From Microbulbifer sp. THAF38 (GTDB lineage: Bacteria > Pseudomonadota > Gammaproteobacteria > Pseudomonadales > Cellvibrionaceae), in assembly GCF_009363535.1 (NCBI RefSeq), contig NZ_CP045369.1, positions 1,685,001-1,749,000 of the forward strand: a DNA stretch of 64,000 bases, read 5' to 3'. This document shows positions 28,558 to 36,622 of the stretch, in pieces. How positions within the stretch are numbered: position 1 is the stretch's first letter; every line of letters begins with the position of its first letter. The translations under genes were made by a program, and so were the position numbers. Under the pieces are notes generated by a model. It ran no database searches. It had not been told where the DNA came from and saw only the letters and a program-made list of their open reading frames with translations.

Positions 28558-29724
28558 TCAGTCTCTTTGCTTAAGTCTCTGTACTATTCGATCTAGTTCC
28601 GCTTGATTTTTGTTGATAAGTCTTTCCGCTAAAATTTTCAGCTTGTCGATGGATTTGTAATCAAATGGGTCAACAAAGGGATCGATTATTTCTACATTTA
28701 AGTAGTTATAACTTATTTGACCTTTATGGCTAAGTGATCTGGCAATCTCCAGAGTGTATAGTTGTTGCTCGTCCATAGATCTTTGTACATTCGATATAAG
28801 ATCGCGAGTCCAGCTTATTTCTCCCCAGTTTTTTAATCTCCTATAGTTGGTTTTCATAGTATTCAAGGGCGAAGTGCCAGCACCAAGGATCAGCACATAG
28901 TAGTTTTTCCCAGGGAGCTCCCTGATGGTTTCTAAAAGAATGATGCTGGTAGGATTGTTTGCATCTATGCCAGCATCGGCAAAGTAACGGTGGCGAATAT
29001 CTTTCCCAGTAGTCATAAACTCTACTGGAGGGAATAGGCTTTCAGCACTAGTAGCTGCAGTGACAAGTTGATAAAGCGTATTGGTGGGTAGTTCGGTAGC
29101 TTCCTGACCTCGATTTTTAAATAGTTTCACCTGGCCTGTATGGATGTTCAGGGAGGGTATGATGATGTAATTATTCAGGTCGGTGAATTTCATTCCATTT
29201 GTGTAGTGTTTCTCCATGGTATTGCTCAGCCGCTCCCCAATGAAGCGAGGCGAAAAAAGCCCATTGGCGGTTAACAATTTATGATACCAAGGGGTAGAGA
29301 ATATATACCCGCTCTCATTTTTGTAGATTTGAATTATCCTATCGCTTTTAGAATGAACGCTTTCTACTTTAGGTCCGTGCAGGTCTGTGGGCAGATAGGG
29401 CGCATTGAGCCCTGTGGCAATAATGGCACCCGTTGAGACGCCGCTGAAAACATCAAATAGCTCCTCAATGGGTTTGCCAGTCTGGCGTTCTATGTATTGA
29501 ATTACGTAAAGTGGAATCAATCCGCGGATGCCACCGCCATCTACAATCAGAATGTTAATGGTTTCTTTGTCTTTGAGAGCATCATTATTTTTAACGAACT
29601 CACCTGTGACCGGAAGAGTATCAAACTTAGTGCTCTGTGTGAGGCGGTTGTTGTAAAAATACACTAAGCCCACAAAAGTAATAATAAGAAAAGCAGTAAT
29701 GGCTGATAGATGCCGAGCTTTCAT
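28558..29724 (-). CDS. Patatin-like phospholipase, membrane-anchored
   Basis: This 388-residue protein has an N-terminal membrane segment (ITAFLIITFVGLVYFY) and then a patatin domain: the oxyanion loop DGGGIRGLIPLYVI, the nucleophile elbow GVSTGAI (GxSxG) and the catalytic Asp in YFADAGIDANNP. Patatins cut acyl esters of lipids with a Ser-Asp dyad. The anchor suggests a catalytic domain facing the periplasm. A close paralogue of the same architecture lies at 40105-41274. Confidence 0.88.
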   Translation of the reverse strand: MKARHLSAITAFLIITFVGLVYFYNNRLTQSTKFDTLPVTGEFVKNNDALKDKETINILIVDGGGIRGLIPLYVIQYIERQTGKPIEELFDVFSGVSTGAIIATGLNAPYLPTDLHGPKVESVHSKSDRIIQIYKNESGYIFSTPWYHKLLTANGLFSPRFIGERLSNTMEKHYTNGMKFTDLNNYIIIPSLNIHTGQVKLFKNRGQEATELPTNTLYQLVTAATSAESLFPPVEFMTTGKDIRHRYFADAGIDANNPTSIILLETIRELPGKNYYVLILGAGTSPLNTMKTNYRRLKNWGEISWTRDLISNVQRSMDEQQLYTLEIARSLSHKGQISYNYLNVEIIDPFVDPFDYKSIDKLKILAERLINKNQAELDRIVQRLKQRD

Positions 29725-29898
29725 AAGCTGTTTGTACTCTTTAAGTCCATAGCATTCTTTAAATCTATATCCTAAAGAGTACAGGATAAGGCGATAGTTT
29801 TATCTTTGGCTATTCCATTAAGGAATTTCAGGATCAGCTTTTTATCTATTTACAGGTGGTTTTTTGTATCCTGTTTTCTACTTCCCAGGCGGGAAATG

Positions 29899-30762
29899 TT
29901 ATTCTATGGGGAGGAAGATATCGGTGATCATTTCACTTTCCGACACCTCCGGAAAAAACTTTACCCTCTCAAAAAACATTGGGAATTCACGCAGAGTAAA
30001 ATCTGAAGAATCCAGCCACTGAAAATACAGGTATCGAACGGCTGTGCCGATTGAGTCATCGCTCCCTATGTGTCTAATGACCGCGCATTTCCCAGCCGGA
30101 ATCACTTTGCTGACTATATTCTCGGCATTGGTGTCGGTAGAGGTTTTTACCGTGCAGCAGACGTCAAACCTGTACTGATCGGGAGGTGTGGCTGCTGGAT
30201 CATCGTAAACCAAGTTGAAGGTTCTACTGTTGTTTGGTGAAAGCCCCTGAGCTTTCCGCCATTGAATAAACTGTCTGATGGTTGTGCCCAATAGGTGGGC
30301 TGCGCCCCGATGTTCCATAACGGCAAGCTGGATCTCGGGGAATTCAATAATATCGACCTGGTAACTAGCGGAACTTTCCATTAACTGGCTCCTTAACATT
30401 ATTATTGGCTCATAGTTTTTATGCCAAACTTCCCAGTCTGGGGCTCGGCGAAACTCTGAGGGACTCTTGCCAAAGAGTTTCTTAAAAGCTCGCGTGAAGG
30501 CTTCATGGCTGTCGTAGCCGTTCTCCAGAGCTATATCCAACACCTTTTTGTCCCGGTAGGTGAGCTGATAGGCCGCCCGTTTGAGCCTCAGCAATCTGAC
30601 AAGGGTTATCACGGACATGCCGAAAAATGCGGAGCACTGTCGGTGGAAGTGGTACTTAGACAAGTTGGCGTACTGGCAGAGCTTGTCGATATCCAGTTCG
30701 GAGTCCAGGTTGGCCCCGATATAGTGCAGTACCTGCGTAAACCTTTCCCTATACCTCATCAT
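29899..30762 (-). CDS. AraC-family regulator with GyrI-like domain
   Basis: This 287-residue protein has an N-terminal AraC DNA-binding domain with two helix-turn-helix motifs (DIDKLCQYANLSKYHFHRQ and KVLDIALENGYDSHEAFTRAFKKLFGKSP). The C-terminal GyrI-like ligand-binding domain (VDIIEFPEIQLAVMEHRG to FPMFFERVKFFPEV) matches the Rob/SoxS-relative architecture that binds small hydrophobic compounds. It stands alone upstream of the patatin gene on the same strand. The target is unknown. Confidence 0.88.
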   Translation of the reverse strand: MMRYRERFTQVLHYIGANLDSELDIDKLCQYANLSKYHFHRQCSAFFGMSVITLVRLLRLKRAAYQLTYRDKKVLDIALENGYDSHEAFTRAFKKLFGKSPSEFRRAPDWEVWHKNYEPIIMLRSQLMESSASYQVDIIEFPEIQLAVMEHRGAAHLLGTTIRQFIQWRKAQGLSPNNSRTFNLVYDDPAATPPDQYRFDVCCTVKTSTDTNAENIVSKVIPAGKCAVIRHIGSDDSIGTAVRYLYFQWLDSSDFTLREFPMFFERVKFFPEVSESEMITDIFLPIE

Positions 30763-30955
30763 AGATACCGCCTTTCTTTATCTGAAAGTATTCTAAGTTT
30801 TGTGTGTCTCTGACACTTGATCAAAGTTGCTGAATATTACCCATGGAGAGCGCTAGTTGGTGGAGGTGAGGAAAAGAGGAGAGAGGGGAGGAATGGAGGA
30901 GGCAGAAAAGGCGGAATGGAGGGGGCGCATAGGCCCCCAAATAGACTGCTGGAGA

Positions 30956-31498
30956 CTAACAGGGTGTGGTAGACCTCTTGAAGGTGTTTACCATGACCTT
31001 TGCCTCCTTGAGGCGCTGTAAGTAGTCCTTCAGGGAGTTGAGCCCAGCCTTCACCCCAAGGGAAATCACTTTTATCACCAGGGAGAATGCCAGTTCTGAT
31101 TTGAGGTGGGGGGTAAATGCCAGAAAGGCTTTGAAAATAGAGCAGTGGATTCTTTTGAGTAGATCTTGAATATCTTTATTGCCGGTAGATATCTTCTCGG
31201 CTTTTCTCTCAAAAGCTTTGAGTTCATCCAAGTACTCGGTAAATAAACGGTAATTAAAAACAACCGTTTTGTGCTCTTTGTACCCGGCTATGATGCGACT
31301 CAGGGCATCGTTGATCTTTCTGAGGGCAATGTAATCTGTTCTGGATAGGTGCTCATAGGAGTTGGAGAGATACGCGATAGTATCTCTCCGTAATTGACAA
31401 AATTCGAACAGGTGTTGGTCATGCCTTCTTATCTCAAAAAGCCGGTATATTTGAATTGCAATGAAGACAAGAGCAATCGCGAGCAACATGGAGAACAC
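30956..31498 (-). CDS. Membrane-anchored helical protein, unknown
   Basis: This 180-residue protein is read from a GTG at 31498 with AAGGAG 8 bases upstream, overlapping the stop of the preceding gene (TAGTG). It starts with one membrane helix (MLLAIALVFIAIQIYRLF) and continues as a long basic alpha-helical domain without a recognisable family. Overlap with the next gene upstream shows they are co-expressed and perhaps form one complex. Confidence 0.6.
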   Translation of the reverse strand: MFSMLLAIALVFIAIQIYRLFEIRRHDQHLFEFCQLRRDTIAYLSNSYEHLSRTDYIALRKINDALSRIIAGYKEHKTVVFNYRLFTEYLDELKAFERKAEKISTGNKDIQDLLKRIHCSIFKAFLAFTPHLKSELAFSLVIKVISLGVKAGLNSLKDYLQRLKEAKVMVNTFKRSTTPC

Positions 31499-31773
31499 TA
31501 CTCAAACTCCTTTTCATTAACTGGCTTTTTGGGGGCCACTTTTCTAGTGGGCGGAGAATAGGAAAAGGCATTATCCATCAGTTTGAGGAACCTGTCCCGA
31601 TACTCTTTATTATCTGCCGCTAGTCGATCAATTTCAACTTGGCGATCTTTCAACCGCCCACTGTACATCCAGAACAATAAATAATGCGCAAAGATGAAAA
31701 ACACGACAAACAGGCCATTTTTTAGGCCCATTTCCTGTATGAAGTGGAGTATATCTTTCAGGGTATCGGTCAT
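31498..31773 (-). CDS. Small membrane protein, partner of the gene downstream
   Basis: This 91-residue protein is read from the ATG at 31773, which has AAGGGA upstream; the frame is open to 32007 but the earlier part has no ribosome site and lies in a terminator region. It has one membrane helix (FVVFFIFAHYLLFWMY) followed by a coiled-coil-like stretch (RLKDRQVEIDRLAADNKEY) and a Pro/Lys-rich tail. Unknown function. Its stop overlaps the start of the next gene. Confidence 0.55.
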   Translation of the reverse strand: MTDTLKDILHFIQEMGLKNGLFVVFFIFAHYLLFWMYSGRLKDRQVEIDRLAADNKEYRDRFLKLMDNAFSYSPPTRKVAPKKPVNEKEFE

Positions 31774-32008
31774 GCAGTCCCTTAAAGCCAATTTCATTGA
31801 ATCTTGCGCATTTTTAACCATTGAGACGGTTGAAGCAAATCGCTTCACTGAAGATGGGAAGTGGTGAGAGCTTTTCCGTGCCTTTAATAGAGTTCTATGG
31901 GTTTGCTGCTTGTTATTTTCAAGGCAGCTGAGGACGAGGAAGGGCTTATTGGGGTTAAAGGAGGTCAGATTGATGTGGAAATCCGGGGGGAAAGAATTGT
32001 CCGTCAAG

Positions 32009-32038
32009 AACTCCCTGCCCAGAAGTGAGGGCAGGGAG
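32009..32038 (-). terminator. Hairpin after MscS-like gene
   Basis: A perfect 10-bp inverted repeat (CTCCCTGCCC at 32011-32020 and its complement at 32029-32038) follows the stop of the MscS-like gene, which is on the minus strand. Only a short T-rich stretch (TTCTT) follows it, so it is a probable terminator. Confidence 0.6.
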
Positions 32039-32047
32039 GTGGGAAAT

Positions 32048-32581
32048 TTACTGCGCTTCGGCTTGGCTGGTTTCCGGCAGTTTTTCTGGAGCTTCCGTTA
32101 GCTGCTTGCCGGGGTTTTTAATCACGCCTTTTTGCAGGATTAAAGTGTTGGGGTATGTAATTAATTCCTCGCCCCGTCTGATCAGGACATGAAACAGTGT
32201 GATCTCCTCAATCGTGCCAGAGATGTCATCGTCTTTGTCCATCACCCGAATCTTGTCGCCAACCCGGTAGGGAAAGCCGAAGAAAATAATTAGGCTGGCG
32301 GTGATGTTGCTCAATATTGACCACTGGGCAAAAAGTGCCACGCCAATTACCGCAAACACGGAAGAGAGGAAGATGGAAACCTGGGTGTATTCAAATCCCA
32401 GGGCGCTGATCAGCAGGACCAGGTGAAACACCAAAAGAGCAATACTGACAGTCTTGGAAATGTACTTGAGGCGATAAGGCTTGACTGCCCTGGTTTGCCC
32501 AAACCGGCTGATAGCGGAGGAGCTAAGCCTCATGCAGATAAAATAAGAGGCTACGATCAGTGCCGCTATGATTAAATTCAT
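32048..32581 (-). CDS. MscS-like mechanosensitive channel, small
   Basis: This 177-residue protein is read from the ATG at 32581. It has two or three membrane helices, then the MscS pore-lining and beta domain (LFAQWSILSNITASLIIFFGFPYRVGDKIRVMDKDDD). The segment GTIEEITLFHVLIRRGEELITYPNTLILQ is a typical MscS beta-domain hallmark. It is much shorter than the 286-residue E. coli MscS and lacks the C-terminal alpha/beta vestibule, so it may be a minimal channel. It would release osmolytes under membrane tension. Confidence 0.82.
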   Translation of the reverse strand: MNLIIAALIVASYFICMRLSSSAISRFGQTRAVKPYRLKYISKTVSIALLVFHLVLLISALGFEYTQVSIFLSSVFAVIGVALFAQWSILSNITASLIIFFGFPYRVGDKIRVMDKDDDISGTIEEITLFHVLIRRGEELITYPNTLILQKGVIKNPGKQLTEAPEKLPETSQAEAQ

Positions 32582-32733
32582 ATGTGTGTCTCGTTTCCGT
32601 ACCGTGCCCATTAGGGAGAGGGCTGCGGGGCACGTCTTGTCGTTAATCACTCTCCGCCCGCTGCGCGGATCATAATCTCACACAGCGACACTGCCAAGCT
32701 GTCATACAAGCGGGAGCCTGAAGGCCTGCCGGT

Positions 32734-32804
32734 GGGCTTGGTGTGGGCTTGGTGTGGGGCTTGGTGTGGGGCTTGGTGTGGGGCTGGTGTGGGGCTGGTG
32801 TGGG
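32734..32804. repeat. GGGCTTGGTGTG tandem repeat
   Basis: About six units of 11-12 bases (GGGCTTGGTGTG, the last two shortened to GGGCTGGTGTG) run directly between the MscS-like gene and umuD. The repeat is strand-asymmetric and G/T-rich. It ends about 60 bases before the SOS box. Such tracts vary in copy number by slippage. Confidence 0.85.
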
Positions 32805-32863
32805 CACGGCTGGCGGCTCGCTGGTCAGCCATCGTTCTTGCCGGGATCGGCGCACTGCCCCTA

Positions 32864-32883
32864 AACTGTATGCATATACAGTA
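32864..32883 (+). promoter_or_regulatory. LexA (SOS) box before umuD
   Basis: The sequence CTGTATGCATATACAG with flanking A/T matches the LexA consensus CTG-N10-CAG. It lies 13 bases before the umuD start, so umuDC should be derepressed on DNA damage. Confidence 0.9.
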
Positions 32884-32896
32884 TTGGGTAAATCCT

Positions 32897-33286
32897 ATGA
32901 AACTAGCGACTCTCTACAGTCACGGTGTTGCCGCTGGCTTTCCATCTCCTGCGGATGATCACAAAGAGAAAAGTCTCAGCCTTGATCAACATTTGATCAC
33001 TCATCCGGCGGCCACGTTTATGGCCCGAGCCAACGGCGACTCCATGCAGGGCTTGGGGATCTTCGACCGCGATCTCCTGGTTGTCGACCGTTCACTGACG
33101 CCGGTACACGGTGATGTCGTGGTGGTGGCCCTGGATGGCCAGCTCACCTGTAAGGTGCTGGATCGCCACCATGGGCGGCTGCTATCGGCCAATGACCGCT
33201 ATCCGCCGATACCGGTTTGGGAGGGGCAGGAGCTTATCGTTGAAGGGGTGGTTAAAGCCTCTATTCGCTATCACCGCCCACGCTGA
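32897..33286 (+). CDS. umuD: UmuD-like translesion polymerase subunit
   Basis: This 129-residue protein is read from the ATG at 32897; a frame running through the tandem repeat upstream is ignored. UmuD is an S24 serine peptidase-fold protein that cleaves itself on RecA filaments to activate UmuC. The cleavage region (AAGFPSPADD), the Ser in ANGDSMQGLGI and the Lys in LTCKVL are all visible. UmuC starts immediately after its stop. Confidence 0.93.
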   Translation: MKLATLYSHGVAAGFPSPADDHKEKSLSLDQHLITHPAATFMARANGDSMQGLGIFDRDLLVVDRSLTPVHGDVVVVALDGQLTCKVLDRHHGRLLSANDRYPPIPVWEGQELIVEGVVKASIRYHRPR

Positions 33287-34540
33287 ATGCTGGCACTGGT
33301 GGATTGCAACAGCTGCTACGCCAGCTGTGAACAGATATTCCGGCCCGACTTAAGGGGTAGGCCGGTGGTGGTACTTTCCAATAATGATGGTTTTGTGGTG
33401 GCGCGCTCGAAGGAGGCCAAAGCGCTGGGGATTGGGGATTTGCAGCCCTTCTTCAAGATTGAACACCTGTTGCGGCGGCACAAGGTGGCCATCTTCTCCA
33501 GCAACTATCCGCTGTACGGTGATATTTCCCATAGGGTGATGGAAACCCTGAAGGGCTTTAGTCCAGAAGTGGAGGTGTACAGTATCGATGAGATGTTTCT
33601 CAATCTGTATGGCTTGCAGGAGCAGTGGTTGGATTACGGCCAGCGGATTCGCACAACCCTGTGGCGTGATGTGCGTATGCCGGTGGGGGTGGGGATTGCC
33701 CCGAGTAAGACTCTGGCTAAGCTCGCCAACCGGGCGGCGAAGAAAATCGCTAGCTGCAATGGAGTCTGTGCTCTGGATACCCCGCAGAAGTGGCAGTGGC
33801 TACAAAAGCGTATGCCGGTCGATAAAGTCTGGGGCGTTGGCAGGCGCCTGGCAAAGCGGCTGGGGCACTTGGGTATAGAGACCGCTTATGATCTGGCGCA
33901 GGCCAACCCCAAGATCCTGCGCCGGCACACCAATATTAATATTGAGCGAACTATTGAGGAGTTAAATGGAGTTCCGTGCCTGAGCCTGGAGGAGCAGCCG
34001 CCGGCCAAAAAGCAGATTTATTGCACGCGCTCTTTTGGGGAGAAGCTGACTGAGCTGCAACCCATTCAGCAGGCAATCAGCCTCTATGCCAGCCGAGCGG
34101 CAGAAAAGCTGCGCGCCCAGGAATGCCTGGTGGCTTCGATACATATTTTTCTGCACACCTCGCCCCACGAGCCCCACTATTACAGCCGCAGTACGCTGGT
34201 ACAGTGCCCCTATGCCACCGATGACAGCCGCCTGATCGCCAGTCTGGCCAAGGGGGCGATAGCTGAGCTTTACCGCCCGGGCCACCGCTTTATGAAAGCC
34301 GGTGTGGGCCTGGTAGAGCTGGTGCCCAGGTCTCTGGGGCAGGGGGACCTGTTCACGGCTGGTCAGCCGGCCCGCGCCGGGGAGATGATGCAAGCCCTCG
34401 ATAGGGTCAATCAGCGTTTTGGCCGCGGCACCCTTTTCTTGGGTGCTGAGGGGGTGCATAAACACTGGAAAATGCGCCAGGCCTATCGCTCACCCGCCTA
34501 CACCACACGCTGGGAAGCGCTGCCACTGGTAGATGTTTAA
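33287..34540 (+). CDS. umuC: DNA polymerase V catalytic subunit UmuC
   Basis: This 417-residue Y-family polymerase has the DNA-binding/catalytic residues in [16 protein letters not shown] and the SIDEMFLNL motif, plus the helix-hairpin-helix region ([18 protein letters not shown]). With UmuD it copies across lesions as an error-prone polymerase. It directly follows umuD without a gap. A truncated relative is found at 51432-52244. Confidence 0.93.
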   Translation: MLALVDCNSCYASCEQIFRPDLRGRPVVVLSNNDGFVVARSKEAKALGIGDLQPFFKIEHLLRRHKVAIFSSNYPLYGDISHRVMETLKGFSPEVEVYSIDEMFLNLYGLQEQWLDYGQRIRTTLWRDVRMPVGVGIAPSKTLAKLANRAAKKIASCNGVCALDTPQKWQWLQKRMPVDKVWGVGRRLAKRLGHLGIETAYDLAQANPKILRRHTNINIERTIEELNGVPCLSLEEQPPAKKQIYCTRSFGEKLTELQPIQQAISLYASRAAEKLRAQECLVASIHIFLHTSPHEPHYYSRSTLVQCPYATDDSRLIASLAKGAIAELYRPGHRFMKAGVGLVELVPRSLGQGDLFTAGQPARAGEMMQALDRVNQRFGRGTLFLGAEGVHKHWKMRQAYRSPAYTTRWEALPLVDV

Positions 34541-34550
34541 GAGGGTGTTT

Positions 34551-34910
34551 TTAAGGAGGCGGCTGGTCCTGTTTCTTTGGGGTATCAAGATTCAACGCCC
34601 CGCAGCTGCCGCAGTTTTTGATGAGGACTGGAATATTGTCCAGGCATGCATTGCAGACGAAGCAGCGACCGCTCTTTAAGGTCTTGTGACATGCGAAGCG
34701 CTTTACCTCCATCATAGGGAGGCCAATAGCGGGTTTTAAGGCTTTAATCAGCGTTGCGCTGATCCTGTGATCGGGAAAGGCGCGGAGGATTTCCCGTATT
34801 GGAATAAGTGCGGAATCCTTGATATCCCAGATTTGGCCACAGTGATCACAGTAAAGAAGCATCGGATGGCTGGCAGTATTTATCGATCGATAAAACCAGT
34901 CTAGCCGCAA
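34551..34910 (-). CDS. Zinc-ribbon-like hypothetical protein
   Basis: This frame has 119 residues from a TTG at 34910, or 103 from an ATG at 34862; neither start has a clear ribosome site. Cysteine pairs (YCDHCGQIWD, GRCFVCNAC, NCGSCGALN) suggest zinc ribbons. The segment around CDHCGQIWDIKDSALIPIREI faintly resembles the C-terminal metal/dimer domain of Fur proteins, but no DNA-binding domain precedes it. The gene is convergent with umuC. Confidence 0.45.
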   Translation of the reverse strand: MRLDWFYRSINTASHPMLLYCDHCGQIWDIKDSALIPIREILRAFPDHRISATLIKALKPAIGLPMMEVKRFACHKTLKSGRCFVCNACLDNIPVLIKNCGSCGALNLDTPKKQDQPPP

Positions 34911-34920
34911 GCAGTCAGTG

Positions 34921-34959
34921 TGAGGAGTCAGTATGTGGAGTCATTATGTGGAGTCAGCA
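34921..34959. repeat. 13-bp direct repeat, 3 units
   Basis: Three imperfect 13-base units share GGAGTCA with TGTGGAGTCATTA as the middle one. They lie just upstream of the zinc-ribbon gene, between it and the HxlR gene, and could be binding sites or slippage products. Confidence 0.5.
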
Positions 34960-35026
34960 CGGGAAAGGAAGCTAGAGTCTCGGCGGGGTACAGGTTGAAC
35001 TGAGATCGTTAGCTTTAAGCGGGCTC

Positions 35027-35458
35027 TTAATATTTCAAATCCAGATCCAGCAGGGAGACAGGCTCGCCCTCTTTGTTTACCAGGTCCACCTTAACAGCTT
35101 CTCCGGTTTTTTTATCTATCACTCGAGACCAGCGTACATTGGTTTTCTCAGACCAGTGTGTACTCCAATCAATCAGTGAGACCAAGACGGGGACCAGTGC
35201 AAGGCACTTTGGGGTAGCGCTATAAAGCATACGCCGCGCACCGGGCTTAATGGGCGCTTTAACCAGGATGCCGGTTTCCTCTAGGTTACTTAATCTTTGC
35301 GTGAGGATATTTCGGGATATCTGCAAGCTATCTTGCAGTGAGTCAAATCGATTAACGCCCCTCAGCACATCGCGGACAATCAGCAGGCTCCAGCGGTCGC
35401 CGATCACAGAAAGTGCCTCTTCGATCCCACATTGAACAGCGGGTTTACTGTCGCTCAT
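35027..35458 (-). CDS. HxlR-family transcriptional regulator
   Basis: This 143-residue protein is read from the ATG at 35458 with GGAACGG upstream. HxlR proteins are small winged-helix regulators. The fold shows as GIEEALSVIGDRWSLLIVRDVL, then QISRNILTQRLSNLEETGIL and the RRMLYSATPKCLALVPVL strand. It is divergent from a tautomerase operon, whose gap contains a strong palindrome that also recurs as a half copy before this gene, so it should autoregulate and control that operon. Confidence 0.9.
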   Translation of the reverse strand: MSDSKPAVQCGIEEALSVIGDRWSLLIVRDVLRGVNRFDSLQDSLQISRNILTQRLSNLEETGILVKAPIKPGARRMLYSATPKCLALVPVLVSLIDWSTHWSEKTNVRWSRVIDKKTGEAVKVDLVNKEGEPVSLLDLDLKY

Positions 35459-35500
35459 AGCCGTTCCGGAGTTGTTCAAGGCGCCATGGTCTCACAAGTT

Positions 35501-35518
35501 AGTTCCAAAACAAAACTT
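35501..35518 (-). promoter_or_regulatory. Half-operator copy near HxlR gene
   Basis: AGTTCCAAAACAAAACTT matches the right arm of the palindrome at 35622-35640 in 16 of 18 positions. It lies about 40 bases upstream of the HxlR start and is a likely autoregulatory site. Confidence 0.55.
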
Positions 35519-35587
35519 CCCTGGAGGCCGCATCAGGTCGTTATATAGCCATAAGTTATTGATGTTTCTAGGCTAAGCTAGCGCAAT

Positions 35588-35640
35588 TAAGTTGCATTTT
35601 GGAACTTATTTATATTAGATTAGTTCCAAAATGCAACTTA
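35588..35640 (+). promoter_or_regulatory. Perfect 19-bp inverted repeat, presumed HxlR operator
   Basis: TAAGTTGCATTTTGGAACT (35588-35606) is repeated in perfect inverse at 35622-35640, separated by 15 AT-rich bases. It covers the promoter area of the tautomerase gene, and repressor bound here would block it. Confidence 0.75.
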
Positions 35641-35651
35641 TGGTATGGGTC

Positions 35652-36116
35652 ATGCACTTCAAACCTATCGTTTTATGTTCTCTGGTTGAAGGTTCACGAG
35701 CGAGCCTCAACAAGCAAGCCCTGGAGCAAGTCATAGGCCGGGCTTACCGGGAACACCTAAGCCAGCCGGTAACGCCCAGGGTGATATGGATGGAGGTTCC
35801 CTCAAACCAAGCCTTTTTGGAGGGAAAGACATCGTCGGTGGCCACCTTGATGGCCCCAGTGCCTGATGGAACATCAAATAAGTTGCGACACCCGTTTTTA
35901 TATCAACTGCTGGAGCAGTGGTGCCTCACAACAGGGGGCAACAAAAACGAAGTCGTTATTACGGCGCCTGACCAATCGCTCAGCAGGGCATTCCTAAGCG
36001 CAAATCGCAAGCGCATGCCACCGCTGCGGCAAATTACCTACATAGCCAAAACACTGGTGCGTTTAGTGAGATCCAAAAGCGCCACGGGCCATTTCAACAC
36101 CCATATCAATTTATGA
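35652..36116 (+). CDS. Hypothetical, tautomerase-like operon protein
   Basis: This 154-residue protein is read from the ATG at 35652; earlier ATGs at 35631 and 35640 lie in or at the end of the operator palindrome. No signal peptide or membrane segment is visible. The pattern is loosely similar to tautomerase-superfamily proteins, but I cannot confirm it. It is the first gene of an operon with the tautomerase and the acyl ligase, 10 bases before the next gene. Confidence 0.5.
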   Translation: MHFKPIVLCSLVEGSRASLNKQALEQVIGRAYREHLSQPVTPRVIWMEVPSNQAFLEGKTSSVATLMAPVPDGTSNKLRHPFLYQLLEQWCLTTGGNKNEVVITAPDQSLSRAFLSANRKRMPPLRQITYIAKTLVRLVRSKSATGHFNTHINL

Positions 36117-36126
36117 GAGGTCAAAA

Positions 36127-36507
36127 ATGCCGCTTTATACGATTTCCACCCGGCGCCCATTATCTGCTCCTGAGCAACAGGCTCTGGTCTCTGGGGTTAC
36201 TGAAGCTCACTGCACAATAACTGGCGCACCCGCACAATTTGTACAGGTTGTATTTAGTCGAGGCGTTCATTTACGCTCAAAGAACAGTCTCCATATCCTG
36301 GGTTCCATTCGCGCAGGTCGCAGCGATAGAATCAAGTCAGCTCTAGCCAATCGCTTTATCGAAGTGGCCTCCCAGGTTTTAGGGTGTTCTTTCGCTCGCT
36401 GCACGGTGGATCTTATAGATGTTCCCGCCAGTTGGGTGATAGAGGGGGGCGCGGTTATGCCAGAACCTGGAGAGGAGCAAGCGTGGCTTGCCCAGCATTC
36501 AAGCTAG
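36127..36507 (+). CDS. Tautomerase (cis-CaaD/oxalocrotonate-tautomerase-like)
   Basis: This 126-residue protein starts MPLYTISTRRPLSAPEQQAL, so the mature N-terminal Pro required by this superfamily would be exposed. The helix VSGVTEAHCTITGAPAQFVQVVF resembles cis-3-chloroacrylic acid dehalogenase-type tautomerases. It would handle an enol or halo-acrylate intermediate. It lies between the preceding hypothetical and the ligase under the HxlR palindrome. Confidence 0.75.
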   Translation: MPLYTISTRRPLSAPEQQALVSGVTEAHCTITGAPAQFVQVVFSRGVHLRSKNSLHILGSIRAGRSDRIKSALANRFIEVASQVLGCSFARCTVDLIDVPASWVIEGGAVMPEPGEEQAWLAQHSS

Positions 36508-36622
36508 GCTTGCGGTTGCTTTCTAAGTATCAATGTAAGCTAAGCATCAAAGCAAACTAAGTATCAAAGTAAAAAATAATTCAATACAACCATCTGCTGA
36601 TTGGCAGTCAGGGAGAAATATT

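Noticed and set aside
30840..30955. Purine-rich tract with a GGGGGC/GCCCCC hairpin
   Set aside because: Looked like a terminator for the 30956-31498 gene, but no T-run follows on its strand; too weak to list.
32732..32896. N-terminal extension of UmuD through the tandem repeat
   Set aside because: The extension translates the GGGCTTGGTGTG repeat and crosses the SOS box; UmuD normally starts at the 32897 position.
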